Assembly (NCBI RefSeq): GCF_900129465.1
Contig: NZ_FSRA01000002.1
Span: forward strand, 2,831,591-2,895,590
Origin: Chitinophaga niabensis
GTDB lineage: Bacteria; Bacteroidota; Bacteroidia; Chitinophagales; Chitinophagaceae
Direction of reading: 5' to 3'
DNA: 64,000 nucleotides
The notes beneath the pieces were generated by a model. The model ran no database searches and was not told where the DNA came from. It saw nothing but the letters and a program-made list of their open reading frames with translations. The translations under genes and the position numbers were made by a program. Each line of letters opens with the position of its first letter. Position 1 is the first letter of the stretch. This document shows positions 35,310 through 43,732 of the stretch, one piece after another.

Positions 35310-36269
35310 ATGAAGAAAGATAAGATACTGGTTATTGGCGCATGCGGTCAGATCGGCGTGGAACTAACGCTGGCCCTGCGCAAAATGTATGGCGATAATA
35401 ACGTAGTGGCATCCGATCTCCGCGAAGAGCACGACCTGCTGAAAGGCACCGGCCCTTATGTATCGCTGGACGTGATGAACAAAGAAATGCTGCATGTACT
35501 GGTTATCCGTCACAACATTACCCAGGTCTATCTGCTGGCTGCCATCCTTTCTGCTACCGGGGAAAAGAACCCGCTGCTGGCCTGGCATATCAATATGCAA
35601 AGCCTGCTGAATGTGCTGGACATTGCCAAGGAAGAGGGGCTGGACAAGATCTACTGGCCCAGTTCCATTGCCGTATTCGGCCCCAATTCACCTAAAGAAG
35701 ATACACCGCAACATACCATCATTGAACCTACTACCATTTACGGCATCAGTAAATTTGCCGGCGAACGCTGGTGCGAATATTACAACCACCGCTATGGCAT
35801 AGATGTACGCAGCCTGCGTTATCCCGGCCTGATCAGCTATAAATCTGCCCCGGGCGGCGGTACTACAGACTATGCGGTAGAGATCTACCACGAAGCCCTG
35901 GAAGAAGGCAGTTACAAATGTTTCCTTTCAGAAGACACCTACCTGCCCATGATGTATATGCCGGATGCCATCCGTGCTACTATTGAGCTGATGGAGGCAG
36001 ACAGTGCAAAGATCAAGGTGCGCTCTGCCTATAACCTGTCTGGCATGAGTTTCTCCCCTAAAGAGATCGCCACTGCCATCAAACAACATATACCTTCCTT
36101 CAGCATCAGCTACGAACCCGACTACCGCCAGCAGATTGCCAACGGCTGGCCCCAAAGCATCGACGATGGCCTGGCCGGAGCGGATTGGGGCTGGAAACCT
36201 GAGTTCAACCTCGAAAAAATGACCGAGGATATGCTGAAGAACCTCAAACAGCAGAAAGGAATGAAATAA
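35310..36269 (+). CDS. tdh: L-threonine 3-dehydrogenase, SDR type
   Basis: Oxidises L-threonine to 2-amino-3-ketobutyrate with NAD+. It belongs to the short-chain epimerase-like type rather than the zinc type. The 319-residue protein opens KILVIGACGQIGVELTLAL with the GxxGxxG NAD site, followed by YLLAAILSATGEKNP, WPSSIAVFGP and YGISKFAGERW with the YxxxK catalytic pair, then DTYLPMMYMPDAIRATIELM. A UDP-sugar epimerase is the alternative, but the opening and YLPMMYMPDA strings fit threonine dehydrogenases. I use ATG 35310; the frame extends upstream to a TTG at 35283, inside the -7 box. Confidence 0.88.
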   Translation: MKKDKILVIGACGQIGVELTLALRKMYGDNNVVASDLREEHDLLKGTGPYVSLDVMNKEMLHVLVIRHNITQVYLLAAILSATGEKNPLLAWHINMQSLLNVLDIAKEEGLDKIYWPSSIAVFGPNSPKEDTPQHTIIEPTTIYGISKFAGERWCEYYNHRYGIDVRSLRYPGLISYKSAPGGGTTDYAVEIYHEALEEGSYKCFLSEDTYLPMMYMPDAIRATIELMEADSAKIKVRSAYNLSGMSFSPKEIATAIKQHIPSFSISYEPDYRQQIANGWPQSIDDGLAGADWGWKPEFNLEKMTEDMLKNLKQQKGMK

Positions 36270-36295
36270 ACACTTGACTACCATAGGTTTAACCG

Positions 36296-36324
36296 GGCCG
36301 GGGGCATTGCCTCCGGCCTTTTTT
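36296..36324 (+). terminator. Terminator of tdh
   Basis: GGCCGGgGGCA / TGCCtCCGGCC (36296-36318) followed by six T. Confidence 0.88.
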
Positions 36325-36343
36325 GTTGTATAAAAGGAGCCTG

Positions 36344-36454
36344 TTCCTATATCGCTCCTATAGCATTCCTATAGCATTGCAGGCACATAGGTATATCGAA
36401 ACGATATAGGAATGCTATAAGAGTGCTATAGGAATGAGCCTTCAGTGATATAGG
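36344..36454. repeat. Inverted array of 11-bp phased CCTATA/TATAGG repeats
   Basis: CCTATA occurs at 36346, 36357 and 36368, an exact 11-bp period. After a 27-nt centre the complementary element TATAGG/TATAAG occurs at 36405, 36416 and 36427, again every 11 bp, and once more at 36449 (22 bp on). The two arms 36344-36375 and 36403-36434 are reverse complements at 28 of 32 positions. The block lies between the tdh terminator and the ATG at 36547. Operator or curved-DNA function is inference. Confidence 0.75.
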
Positions 36455-36546
36455 GATATACAAATACAATACTTCCATCCACCTGCCATTAATGCACTAT
36501 GTATTATATATTATTAGTATATTACATCGTATTATCCTATGAAAAA

Positions 36547-38094
36547 ATGAGAAGAGCCTTATCCCTCTGCCTTTTGGCAGTATTTCCGTTTGCGCTGCAT
36601 GCCCAGATCAAAACAATTGCAGAGAGCCCTTCCTTTGAGGAGCCTTCCGGAGGCTTAGCCCGCATCCTGCAACTGAAGAACGGTAACACCCTGTATGTAC
36701 ATTTTCCCTCCAAAGGGGTCAATATCCAGCTATATGATTCCAGCCACCGGCGGATAGACACTACTACCGGAACATCCACTTTTGCCCATATCAGGAATGG
36801 TAACCTGGACGCTATTTTTGAATCGCAGGGGAATGCCACGGTGCTGTATAGTGTAAAGGAAAGCAAACGCCCCCTGTTGGTGAGGCTTACCATCGATGCC
36901 GGCACGGGACAATTATTACGGGAGGATACCGTAGCCAACCTGGATAAAGTGAACCGCCGCAAAAAGAAGTTGAGCAGTTCGGACTTCCTAGTGATCAAAG
37001 ATCCCTACAGCGAAAACTATGCGGTATGGATGTATGCCAACATGGAAGAGGCAGATGCAGGTTATGAGATCGTACATTATGCAGCAGATCATCATGAAAT
37101 CAGCCGTGCACGTTTTACCGGCCCGGATAACGAAACGAGGTTCCAGTATTGGGACATGGTGGTAATAGGCGATAAAAAGCTCTGTATCCTCGGTATGGCA
37201 CAGAATGCTGCCAATGAAGTGGCCAGCAGCGAAATGAAGCTGGCAACGCTGGAAAAAGGGCATATCTTCTTCCGTTTCTCTTCCCTTTCTTTTCCTACAG
37301 GTGTATCCGTACAGGGTGGTTTTGTAAAGTACAATCCATACACGGACCAGCTGATCCTTTTAGAAGCCCATCTGAAGGAAGACAAAAAAATGGCCACCTG
37401 GCTCACAACTGTACAACTGAGTACCATGGAAGCGGTGGCAGCCAAAGAGATCTTTCCCGATAAAGCCAACCAGAAAAGCCTGGAAGTATTTGGCCCTAAA
37501 GCATCTTATGAAGGCGTGCCGCAGAATGTATTCATAAAAAAGGACGGTGGTTATTCCATCGTGTTTGAAGAGCTGGACAATTTTGTGCGTTTAGTGAACA
37601 GTGTGCCCGTGGTGATCAGCACCATCCTTTCCAATGTAGCGGTGATAGATATGGATGCGGAAGGGAAGGAGATCAATACCTGGATGGTGCCTAAAAGGCA
37701 ATTGAATCCCGGCCTGATCATGAAAGCCTTCTACCAGAAGAACCGCGAGAACGCTACGGATAAAATTGATCTTTCAGACCAGTATAAATTCTTCTCTTAT
37801 GTTCCCGGCGTTAAACATGATTACATCCTGATGAATGACCTGGAAGAGAATAAAGAGAAACTGGAGAAAGGAAAATTGACGGTGATGCGTGATGCCCGCG
37901 AAGGCAATGGTTTCTATTATGCGCTGGAAGGAAAGGAGGTGATACCCCGCCGGAATGCGGTTTTTCAGCAGCAAAAAAATATTGCATTGTTCTCTATGGC
38001 GGACTACGATATAGACAGAAATACGCTCGTAACACTTAAACGCTCACAGGAAAACAGGAGAGATGTGAAGTTGGTTTGGTTGAATGTGCATTGA
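36547..38094 (+). CDS. Exported hypothetical protein, 515 residues
   Basis: Begins MRRALSLCLLAVFPFALHAQ, a clean Sec signal peptide; I therefore use the ATG at 36547 rather than the in-frame ATG at 36499. The mature protein is a series of beta-strand blocks alternating with charged loops (IVHYAADHHEISRARF, QGGFVKYNPYTDQLILLEAH, DYILMNDLEENKEKL), which could be a WD- or YncE-like propeller, but I see no diagnostic motif. No transmembrane segment beyond the signal. Preceded by the 11-bp repeat block, followed by a terminator, so it is a single-gene unit. Function unknown. Confidence 0.78.
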   Translation: MRRALSLCLLAVFPFALHAQIKTIAESPSFEEPSGGLARILQLKNGNTLYVHFPSKGVNIQLYDSSHRRIDTTTGTSTFAHIRNGNLDAIFESQGNATVLYSVKESKRPLLVRLTIDAGTGQLLREDTVANLDKVNRRKKKLSSSDFLVIKDPYSENYAVWMYANMEEADAGYEIVHYAADHHEISRARFTGPDNETRFQYWDMVVIGDKKLCILGMAQNAANEVASSEMKLATLEKGHIFFRFSSLSFPTGVSVQGGFVKYNPYTDQLILLEAHLKEDKKMATWLTTVQLSTMEAVAAKEIFPDKANQKSLEVFGPKASYEGVPQNVFIKKDGGYSIVFEELDNFVRLVNSVPVVISTILSNVAVIDMDAEGKEINTWMVPKRQLNPGLIMKAFYQKNRENATDKIDLSDQYKFFSYVPGVKHDYILMNDLEENKEKLEKGKLTVMRDAREGNGFYYALEGKEVIPRRNAVFQQQKNIALFSMADYDIDRNTLVTLKRSQENRRDVKLVWLNVH

Positions 38095-38104
38095 TTGCAA
38101 ATGT

Positions 38105-38137
38105 AAAAGCCGGAAGTAATACCTCCGGCTTTTTTTA
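38105..38137. terminator. Terminator between convergent genes
   Basis: AAAAGCCGGA (38105-38114) / TCCGGCTTTT (38124-38133) with a run of T to 38137. The leading A run also gives a shorter T run for cysN on the other strand. Confidence 0.82.
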
Positions 38138-38155
38138 TTTTAGTTGACATATGGC

Positions 38156-39400
38156 TTAATCCACGAAACCCACTGCAACGGTTGCATTGCTGAATTCATC
38201 CACCAGGATGAAGGTGCCGTTTGCAGGGTTGGCCTGGTAGGCATCTGCAAATACAGGCTGGGCTGTTTTTAAAGTGATCTTACCGATATCATTCAATCCC
38301 ATTTCCGTTTTCTCTTCTATACGGTTAGTGGTCACTTCTACCACGTTATGCAGCTGCTGCACTTTTGCTTTGATGCGGTTAGCACCATGCTGCAACAGGT
38401 AAGTTTTACCTGCGCTGAGCTTTTGCTGGTCCATCCAGCAGATGTGTGCAACAATCTCTTTGCGGCCTTCCGGAATGTTATCCGGCGTTACCAGCAGGTT
38501 ACCACGACTGATATCTATTTCATCTTCCAGCGTGATCACTACACTTTCTGTAGCATGTGCCGCATCCAGTTGCTGTTCAAACTTTTCAATTGATTTGATC
38601 TTACTGCGCTGACCATTGGGCAGGGAAACAATTTCCGCGCCCACATGAAAACTGCCGCTGGCCACCTTTCCGGCGAAACCGCGGAAGTCGTGATGCTGTT
38701 CAGTTTTAGGACGGATCACATATTGTACGGGGAAACGTGCAGGATGCTGACGGTCTGTTGCATCCAGTTCAATTCCTTCCAGGTATTCCAGCAGTGGCAG
38801 GCTTTTATACCAGCTGATCTTTTCAGTTCTCGTTACCACATTTTCTCCATAGAGAGAGGAGATGGGGATGAACTTCACTTCTTTATCCTCGTAGAAAGAA
38901 CCTTTCAGCAGTTGCTGAAAATCTTCCGTGATCTGGTTAAAGCGGGCCTCATCATATTCCACGAGGTCCATTTTATTGATACAAACCACCAGGTGCGGAA
39001 TGCGCAGCATGCAGGCGATGAAGAAGTGGCGGTAAGTTTGTTCAACAATACCTTTCCTTGCATCGATGAGGATGAGCGATACCTGTGAAGTGGAAGCACC
39101 GGTGACCATGTTACGGGTGTATTCAAAGTGGCCGGGCGTATCTGCAATAATGTATTTGCGGTTAGGCGTAGAGAAGTAAATATGAGCCACATCAATGGTA
39201 ATACCCTGTTCCCGTTCAGCGATAAGGCCGTCTGTAAGGAGGGAGAGGTCTGTAAAATCCAGGCCCTTGCGTTTGCTTGCAGCAGTGAGGGCTTCCATTT
39301 TATCCTGGGTGATAGATTTAGTGTCAAACAGCAAACGGCCGATGAGTGTACTCTTTCCATCATCCACACTACCTGAAGTGGTTATACGTAAAACATCCAT
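38156..39400 (-). CDS. cysN: Sulfate adenylyltransferase subunit 1 (GTPase)
   Basis: GTPase subunit that drives ATP sulfurylase in sulfate activation to APS. The 414 residues contain GTPase motifs GSVDDGKSTL (G1), EREQGITIDVAH (G2), IADTPGHFEYTRNM (G3) and CINKMDL (G4), then an EF-Tu-like beta-barrel domain. There is no C-terminal APS kinase (CysC) fusion and no cysC nearby, consistent with direct APS reduction. Last gene of cysH-cysD-cysN, 18 nt after cysD. Confidence 0.96.
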   Translation of the reverse strand: MDVLRITTSGSVDDGKSTLIGRLLFDTKSITQDKMEALTAASKRKGLDFTDLSLLTDGLIAEREQGITIDVAHIYFSTPNRKYIIADTPGHFEYTRNMVTGASTSQVSLILIDARKGIVEQTYRHFFIACMLRIPHLVVCINKMDLVEYDEARFNQITEDFQQLLKGSFYEDKEVKFIPISSLYGENVVTRTEKISWYKSLPLLEYLEGIELDATDRQHPARFPVQYVIRPKTEQHHDFRGFAGKVASGSFHVGAEIVSLPNGQRSKIKSIEKFEQQLDAAHATESVVITLEDEIDISRGNLLVTPDNIPEGRKEIVAHICWMDQQKLSAGKTYLLQHGANRIKAKVQQLHNVVEVTTNRIEEKTEMGLNDIGKITLKTAQPVFADAYQANPANGTFILVDEFSNATVAVGFVD

Positions 39401-39418
39401 TGTTAGTCAATTCGTAGT

Positions 39419-40324
39419 TTAAAAATACCCTGCGTTCTTGCGTTTTTCCATGGCGGCTTCTGAGCGCTTATCATCAATACGGGCGCCTCTTTCGGAGATC
39501 TTGGCGGCCAGTATCTCTGTGATGATGTCTTCCAGCTTATCTGCTTCAGACATCACTGCTGCGGTACAGGTCATATCCCCTACTGTGCGGAAGCGTACTT
39601 TAGCCGGGAAGGGCTTTTCATCTTCCGTGGTGTTGAGGAAATCAGAATAAGGCCAGTACATGCCGTCCCTTTCAATGATCTCTCTTTCGTGAGAGAAGTA
39701 GATGGAAGGGATGGCGAGGCCTTCTTCACGGATATAATTCCAAACGTCCAGTTCCGTCCAGTTAGAGATGGGGAACACCCGAACGTTCTCACCTATGTTG
39801 ATCTTACCGTTGAGATGGTCAAACAATTCAGGGCGCTGGATCTTGGAGTTCCATTGGCCAAATTCATCGCGTACAGAAAAGATCCTTTCCTTGGCGCGTG
39901 CTTTTTCCTCATCTCTGCGGGCGCCGCCGATGCAGGCATCAAACTTCAGTTCTTCAATGGCATCCAGGAGGGTAACAGTCTGCAAGGCATTCCTGCTGGC
40001 GTATTTACCGGTTTCTTCCTTCACTTTGCCCTGGTTGATACTGTCCTGCACATTACGTACGATCAGTTCAAGGCCGAGTGATTCCACCAGCCAGTCGCGG
40101 AACTCTATGGTTTCGGGAAAGTTGTGACCAGTGTCCACATGTAATAAAGGGAAGGGGATCTTGCCCGGGTAAAAAGCTTTTTGTGCTAAACGTACAAGTG
40201 TGATAGAATCCTTTCCACCTGAAAAGAGGATGGCAGGCCGTTCAAACTGCGCAGCGGTTTCCCGCAGGATGTAAATTGCTTCATCCTCCAGTGCCCGCGG
40301 AAATTGCCATTGAATACTACTCAT
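39419..40324 (-). CDS. cysD: Sulfate adenylyltransferase subunit 2
   Basis: Catalytic subunit of ATP sulfurylase, forming APS from ATP and sulfate with CysN. The 301-residue PP-loop enzyme has ILFSGGKDSITLVRLA (about 32-47), LLHVDTGHNFPETIEFRD, CIGGARRDEEKARAKERIFS and PISNWTELDVW. C-terminal KISERGARIDDKRSEAAMEKRK is typical of CysD. It lies 19 nt after cysH. Confidence 0.97.
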   Translation of the reverse strand: MSSIQWQFPRALEDEAIYILRETAAQFERPAILFSGGKDSITLVRLAQKAFYPGKIPFPLLHVDTGHNFPETIEFRDWLVESLGLELIVRNVQDSINQGKVKEETGKYASRNALQTVTLLDAIEELKFDACIGGARRDEEKARAKERIFSVRDEFGQWNSKIQRPELFDHLNGKINIGENVRVFPISNWTELDVWNYIREEGLAIPSIYFSHEREIIERDGMYWPYSDFLNTTEDEKPFPAKVRFRTVGDMTCTAAVMSEADKLEDIITEILAAKISERGARIDDKRSEAAMEKRKNAGYF

Positions 40325-40343
40325 ATAACGATGTTAAACTTGA

Positions 40344-41033
40344 TCAACTAGTGTGTAAACCGCATTCTTTCTTGGATTCTTCCCACCACCACCTTCCGGC
40401 GCGCGGATGTTCTCCTGGTTCAATAGCGCGGGTACAAGGGGCGCAGCCGATACTGATGAAACCTTTGTCGTGCAGTTTATTATAAGGCACGTTGTGTTTA
40501 TCCAGGTAGGCTGTCATTTCTTCAAACGTCCAATGGATGAGGGGGTTGTATTTATAGAGCTGGCGGCCTTCGTCCCATTCCAATACCGGCATATCGTGCC
40601 GGTTTTCACTTTGTTCTGCGCGGAGGCCGGTGATCCAAACCTTTGTTCCCTGCAAAGCACGGTTCAAAGGAACCACTTTGCGGATGTAACAGCATTCTTT
40701 GCGGTTTTCAACAGAGTCGTAAAAGCTGTTCATGCCTTTTTCTTTCACCAGAGCTTCTACAGCAGCCGTTTCCGGGAAATAGATCTCGAAAGGCTGTTTA
40801 TAGCGGGCCCGGGTAAGGTCCATCAGGTCATATGTTTCCTGGAAAAGCCTGCCGGTATCTAATGTAAAGACCCGTACAGGCAGGTTGTTCTTCCAGATGA
40901 TGTCTGCCAACACCTGGTCTTCCTGGCCAAACGACGTGGAAAAGGCAACAGCGCCGGGAAATTCGGCTGTTAAAATGCGTATTCCTGCTGCAATATCTTT
41001 CTGCTGGGCTAAAAGCCCGGGTAAATCTTTCAT
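40344..41033 (-). CDS. cysH: Phosphoadenylyl/adenylyl-sulfate reductase, 4Fe-4S type
   Basis: Reduces APS (or PAPS) to sulfite. The 229-residue protein has a PP-loop-type FSTSFGQEDQVLAD, the cluster cysteines ENRKECCYIRKV and GCAPCTRA, and the C-terminal catalytic Cys in KKECGLH. The CC...CxxC set marks the Fe-S form that accepts APS, matching the absence of APS kinase. I start at the ATG at 41033 (MKDLPGLLAQQ). The frame stays open for another 90 codons upstream, but that stretch translates the intergenic tandem repeats. A -7 box lies at 41058-41065. Confidence 0.95.
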   Translation of the reverse strand: MKDLPGLLAQQKDIAAGIRILTAEFPGAVAFSTSFGQEDQVLADIIWKNNLPVRVFTLDTGRLFQETYDLMDLTRARYKQPFEIYFPETAAVEALVKEKGMNSFYDSVENRKECCYIRKVVPLNRALQGTKVWITGLRAEQSENRHDMPVLEWDEGRQLYKYNPLIHWTFEEMTAYLDKHNVPYNKLHDKGFISIGCAPCTRAIEPGEHPRAGRWWWEESKKECGLHTS

Positions 41034-41057
41034 GTGTAGCTTCCTTCTACAATACAG

Positions 41058-41065
41058 CAAAAATA
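41058..41065 (-). promoter_or_regulatory. -7 box of the cysHDN promoter
   Basis: TATTTTTG on the minus strand, matching TAnnTTTG, 24 nt upstream of the cysH ATG. No clear -33 TTTG. The tandem repeats lie further upstream. Confidence 0.45.
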
Positions 41066-41176
41066 CATAAAACCTATAAAAAAGATAGACTAAATATTGG
41101 TATTGTGGAAAAAGTTTGGGGGAAGGGGGACTGGGTTGCAGGGGAAGAGGCAGGAGCTGCATGAAGGGTTTGGAAG

Positions 41177-41445
41177 CCTGTAAAAAGCTGGCAGGAAGTC
41201 CGTGAAGGGCCGGCCGCCCTGAAAAAACTGGCAGGAAGTCCGTGAAGGACCGACCGTCGTCCCGTAAAAAGCTGGCAGAAAGTCCGTGAAGGGCTAACCG
41301 CACTGTAAAAAGCCAGCAGGAAGTCCATGAAGGACCGACCGCCCTGAAAAAAGCTGGCAGGAAGTCCGAAAAGGGTTTGGAAGCCTGTAAAAAGCCGGCA
41401 GATCAGTTAAAGGCTGCCGTCCTGTAAAAGCTTAGGGCCAGCCCC
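41177..41445. repeat. Tandem repeat, 41-43 bp period, about six units
   Basis: Units begin CTGTAAAAAGCTGGCAGGAA and continue with GTCCGTGAAGGRCCGACCG. Starts lie near 41177, 41218, 41261, 41303, 41344, 41385 and (degenerate) 41422, giving lengths of 41, 43, 42, 41, 41 and 37 bp. A related fragment GAAGGGTTTGGAAGCCTGTA occurs both at 41163 and (one base different) at 41371. Lengths are not multiples of three, so a coding role is unlikely. It lies upstream of the cysHDN promoter. Confidence 0.85.
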
Positions 41446-41770
41446 AAAGCGCAATCACTTTGCAGCCAGCCCTTTAACTTTCCTGGGGAACGTCAATGCT
41501 TATGATCAAAAGGTCGATTAATTCCATCCGGGATTAGCCATTGCTGATATCTTTCTGCTTTAAATCGCAAACCCGTTCACAGGGGTGGTTGTGGGGCTCC
41601 ACCTCCATTTCCGCTGGAACAGGTATACGGTTTTTTACGTTTTGACGATTCTCTGCTGTATAGGGATTAGGATATTGACAAGTTGTTGTTTTTCAGCCAA
41701 TTAAAGGGTAAAGATAATTTGGCCGAAAATGGCCGGCAATACCTATAAGTAGGTATTTTTCAGGGCTTCC
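41446..41770. other. Rest of the 798-bp gap between rrf2 and cysH
   Basis: No gene recognised on either strand. A hairpin AATACCTA/TAGGTATT with a five-T tail sits at 41738-41760 (plus orientation), and GGCC-type short palindromes at 41721-41736. Together with 41034-41445 this makes the longest non-coding stretch of the window. Confidence 0.5.
41738..41760. promoter_or_regulatory. 8-bp palindrome AATACCTA-TAAG-TAGGTATT
   Basis: Perfect inverted repeat with 4-nt centre followed by T on the plus strand. It could be a weak rightward terminator or an operator for the neighbouring Rrf2 regulator; nothing else in the gap decides between them. Confidence 0.35.
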
Positions 41771-41806
41771 GGGAAAAGAAAAAGGGAAAGACCCATGGCC
41801 TTTCCC
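41771..41806 (-). terminator. Terminator of the rrf2 gene
   Basis: GGGAAAG (41784-41790) pairs with CTTTCCC (41800-41806). The minus strand continues TTTTTCTTTTCCC. It lies 25 nt after the rrf2 stop, so cysHDN needs its own promoter. Confidence 0.7.
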
Positions 41807-41831
41807 TGCTTATATAACCCATGTAAATAAG

Positions 41832-42248
41832 TTAGTCCCTTGTGAGGATATCTTTTAAAGACTTGTTTTCCAATAGTTTAAGTGTGGCATCCCTTACTTT
41901 GCTCATCACTTCATGCAGGCCGCATACTGCTTCATCTTTACAGTTTTCGCAGCGTTCGTAGTAATTCAGGCTCACACAGGGCAGAAGGGCAATAGGGCCG
42001 TCCAACAAGCGGATGATACGGGCCAGCGGAATCTCTTTTGGCGTACGCATGAGGTAATATCCCCCGCCTTTCCCTTTTTTACTCCCTAAAATTCCGGCAT
42101 TTTTCAATTCCAACAATATATTTTCCAAAAATTTAATGGAAATACTTTTTTCGGACGCTATCTCTGATATCAGGATAGGCCCTTTGTCAACATTTTCGGC
42201 CAGATATATCAATGCGTGAAACGCATATTGTGTTTTTTTAGACAGCAT
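41832..42248 (-). CDS. Rrf2-family transcriptional regulator with Fe-S-type cysteines
   Basis: A 138-residue winged-helix regulator. The N-terminal HTH is LSKKTQYAFHALIYLA ... ISEIASEKSISIKFLENILLEL, then the wing GSKKGKGGGYYL. Cys91, Cys100, Cys103 and Cys109 followed by His112 (CENCKDEAVCGLH) form a cluster-binding loop like that of IscR or NsrR. Given its place upstream of cysHDN it may report cysteine or Fe-S status, but this is inference. I use the ATG at 42248; the frame runs back to a TTG at 42299 that overlaps a -7 box (TATATTTG, 42288-42295). Confidence 0.9.
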   Translation of the reverse strand: MLSKKTQYAFHALIYLAENVDKGPILISEIASEKSISIKFLENILLELKNAGILGSKKGKGGGYYLMRTPKEIPLARIIRLLDGPIALLPCVSLNYYERCENCKDEAVCGLHEVMSKVRDATLKLLENKSLKDILTRD

Positions 42249-42332
42249 GTTTAGTAATGAATCTGTAGTTTTTGCACTCCCAAAGTACAAATATAACAAA
42301 AACCGGCGTCTTTTTGGGGCTATGCCTGATAG

Positions 42333-43049
42333 CTAGAGGCTTAGCACATCCTTCATGGTAAAGATACCTTTCTTGCCCTTCAGCCATTCCGCTGCGGTCA
42401 CAGCGCCGGCGGCAAAACCTTCGCGGGAATGTGCGGTATGCGTGATGGTGATATCGTCTATAGGAGAGCTGTAAGTGATCGTATGAGTGCCGGGAGCGGG
42501 GTTGATCCTTTTGGAAATAATCGCCAGCTGGGCCGGGTCAGTACTTTCCTCATTCACCCAGCCTTTTTTGCCGGGCACCTTTTCCAGGATCTGTTCTGCC
42601 AGGGTAATAGCGGTACCGCTGGGAGCATCTTTTTTCTGTGTATGGTGGATCTCTTCCATGCTCACGCCGTAAGCGCTCTGGGGAGCCATCAGCTCAGCCA
42701 GGCGGCGGTTGAGTTCAAAGAAAATGTTCACTCCGATGCTGAAATTGCTGGCATACAGGAAAGCCTGATGTTTTTCAAGGCACTGGGATTTTACCTGGGG
42801 AAGTTTGTCCAGCCAGCCGGTAGTACCACAAACAACGGGCACATTGGCATCAAAGCAACGGATAATATTGTCATACGCAGTTTCCGGCGTGGTGAATTCA
42901 ATAGCTACATCTGCCTGTTGCAGGTGTTCTTTTTCCAGCAGGTGGCTGCTGTTAATGTCTATCCTGTGAACGATCTCGTGTCCACGGCCCAGGGCAATGG
43001 CTTCTATGGCCTGGCCCATTTTGCCGTATCCTATTAATGCTATCTTCAT
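42333..43049 (-). CDS. dapB: 4-hydroxy-tetrahydrodipicolinate reductase
   Basis: NAD(P)H-dependent step of lysine and diaminopimelate synthesis. The 238-residue protein opens MKIALIGYGKMGQAIE (nucleotide site), with VVCGTTGWLDKL, the catalytic EIHHTQKKDAPSGTA and HSREGFAAGAV. I use the ATG at 43049; the frame extends 30 codons upstream into the DUF5683 gene's end. Shorter than E. coli DapB (273) but usual for Bacteroidota. Last gene of parA-parB-DUF5683-dapB. Confidence 0.95.
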   Translation of the reverse strand: MKIALIGYGKMGQAIEAIALGRGHEIVHRIDINSSHLLEKEHLQQADVAIEFTTPETAYDNIIRCFDANVPVVCGTTGWLDKLPQVKSQCLEKHQAFLYASNFSIGVNIFFELNRRLAELMAPQSAYGVSMEEIHHTQKKDAPSGTAITLAEQILEKVPGKKGWVNEESTDPAQLAIISKRINPAPGTHTITYSSPIDDITITHTAHSREGFAAGAVTAAEWLKGKKGIFTMKDVLSL

Positions 43050-43068
43050 ATCTAAAAAATGCAATGTG

Positions 43069-43722
43069 TTATCTGAAAGCCAGTCCCGTTTTTGCTTTAC
43101 GGGGACTAAGGGAAATATTGAGCTGAATACCCAGCGCACGGTTGTTGATGATGGTGGGTGCTACACGCAGGCTCAGATCATCACTGATATCAAACTGCCG
43201 TAAGTGCGCAAACACGGTGGCATCTACAATTTGCAGCGCGTATGCTGCCACAAAGACGAGTACGGAGTAATCCACATATTGCCGGTAGGCGTCCCGCAGG
43301 TATTTGAGGTCTTCACCACTATACCGGGGATAAGGATCTACGAAGTCCGGGTTGTTTGTATTGGCCACCCTTACGCGGTAGGCATTCCGGAATTCCGTGT
43401 ATTTGTCCATATTGAAGATAAACACGCCGGTGCTGATACCGATGGCAGCATACACGAGGGGTAATTTCCAGTATTGACGGTTGTATATCTGGCCCAGTCC
43501 CGGAAGTACGGCTGAATAGAATGCAGCTCTACGGGGGCTGTGCAGTGCTTTGTAATTGGCGAGGAGGGTATCTGCAACAGTAGGAGGCACAGTGATGGTA
43601 TCCCGCATCGCAGCTTTCTCACGTTTGAGTGAGTCCATCACCAGCCGGTGTACCATTGTTGTGTCCTGCGCATGGCTTGAGAATGCAGAGAATAAGAACA
43701 GGCACAACAAGATACGCAACAT
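43069..43722 (-). CDS. DUF5683 membrane protein
   Basis: A 217-residue exported or membrane protein. From the ATG at 43722 it begins MLRILLCLFLFSAFSSHAQ, a signal peptide, and lies 10 nt after parB; the in-frame ATG at 43785 would overlap parB. The core AAFYSAVLPGLGQIYNRQYWKLPLVYAAIG and a second hydrophobic stretch VLVFVAAYALQIVDATVFAHL match the DUF5683 family, common in Bacteroidota between parB and dapB. Function unknown; it may be an envelope protein co-regulated with chromosome segregation. Confidence 0.85.
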   Translation of the reverse strand: MLRILLCLFLFSAFSSHAQDTTMVHRLVMDSLKREKAAMRDTITVPPTVADTLLANYKALHSPRRAAFYSAVLPGLGQIYNRQYWKLPLVYAAIGISTGVFIFNMDKYTEFRNAYRVRVANTNNPDFVDPYPRYSGEDLKYLRDAYRQYVDYSVLVFVAAYALQIVDATVFAHLRQFDISDDLSLRVAPTIINNRALGIQLNISLSPRKAKTGLAFR

Positions 43723-43732
43723 GTACCCTGCC

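Noticed and set aside
41034..41303. Ninety-codon upstream extension of cysH
   Set aside because: It translates the intergenic tandem repeats into low-complexity Leu/Pro/Ser-rich sequence, and a -7 box plus a normal family N-terminus support the ATG at 41033.
41177..41445. CRISPR array
   Set aside because: Units are contiguous, degenerate and of uneven length with no unique spacers, and there are no cas genes in the window. The 57775-57852 array is likewise too short and palindromic with 9-bp spacers.
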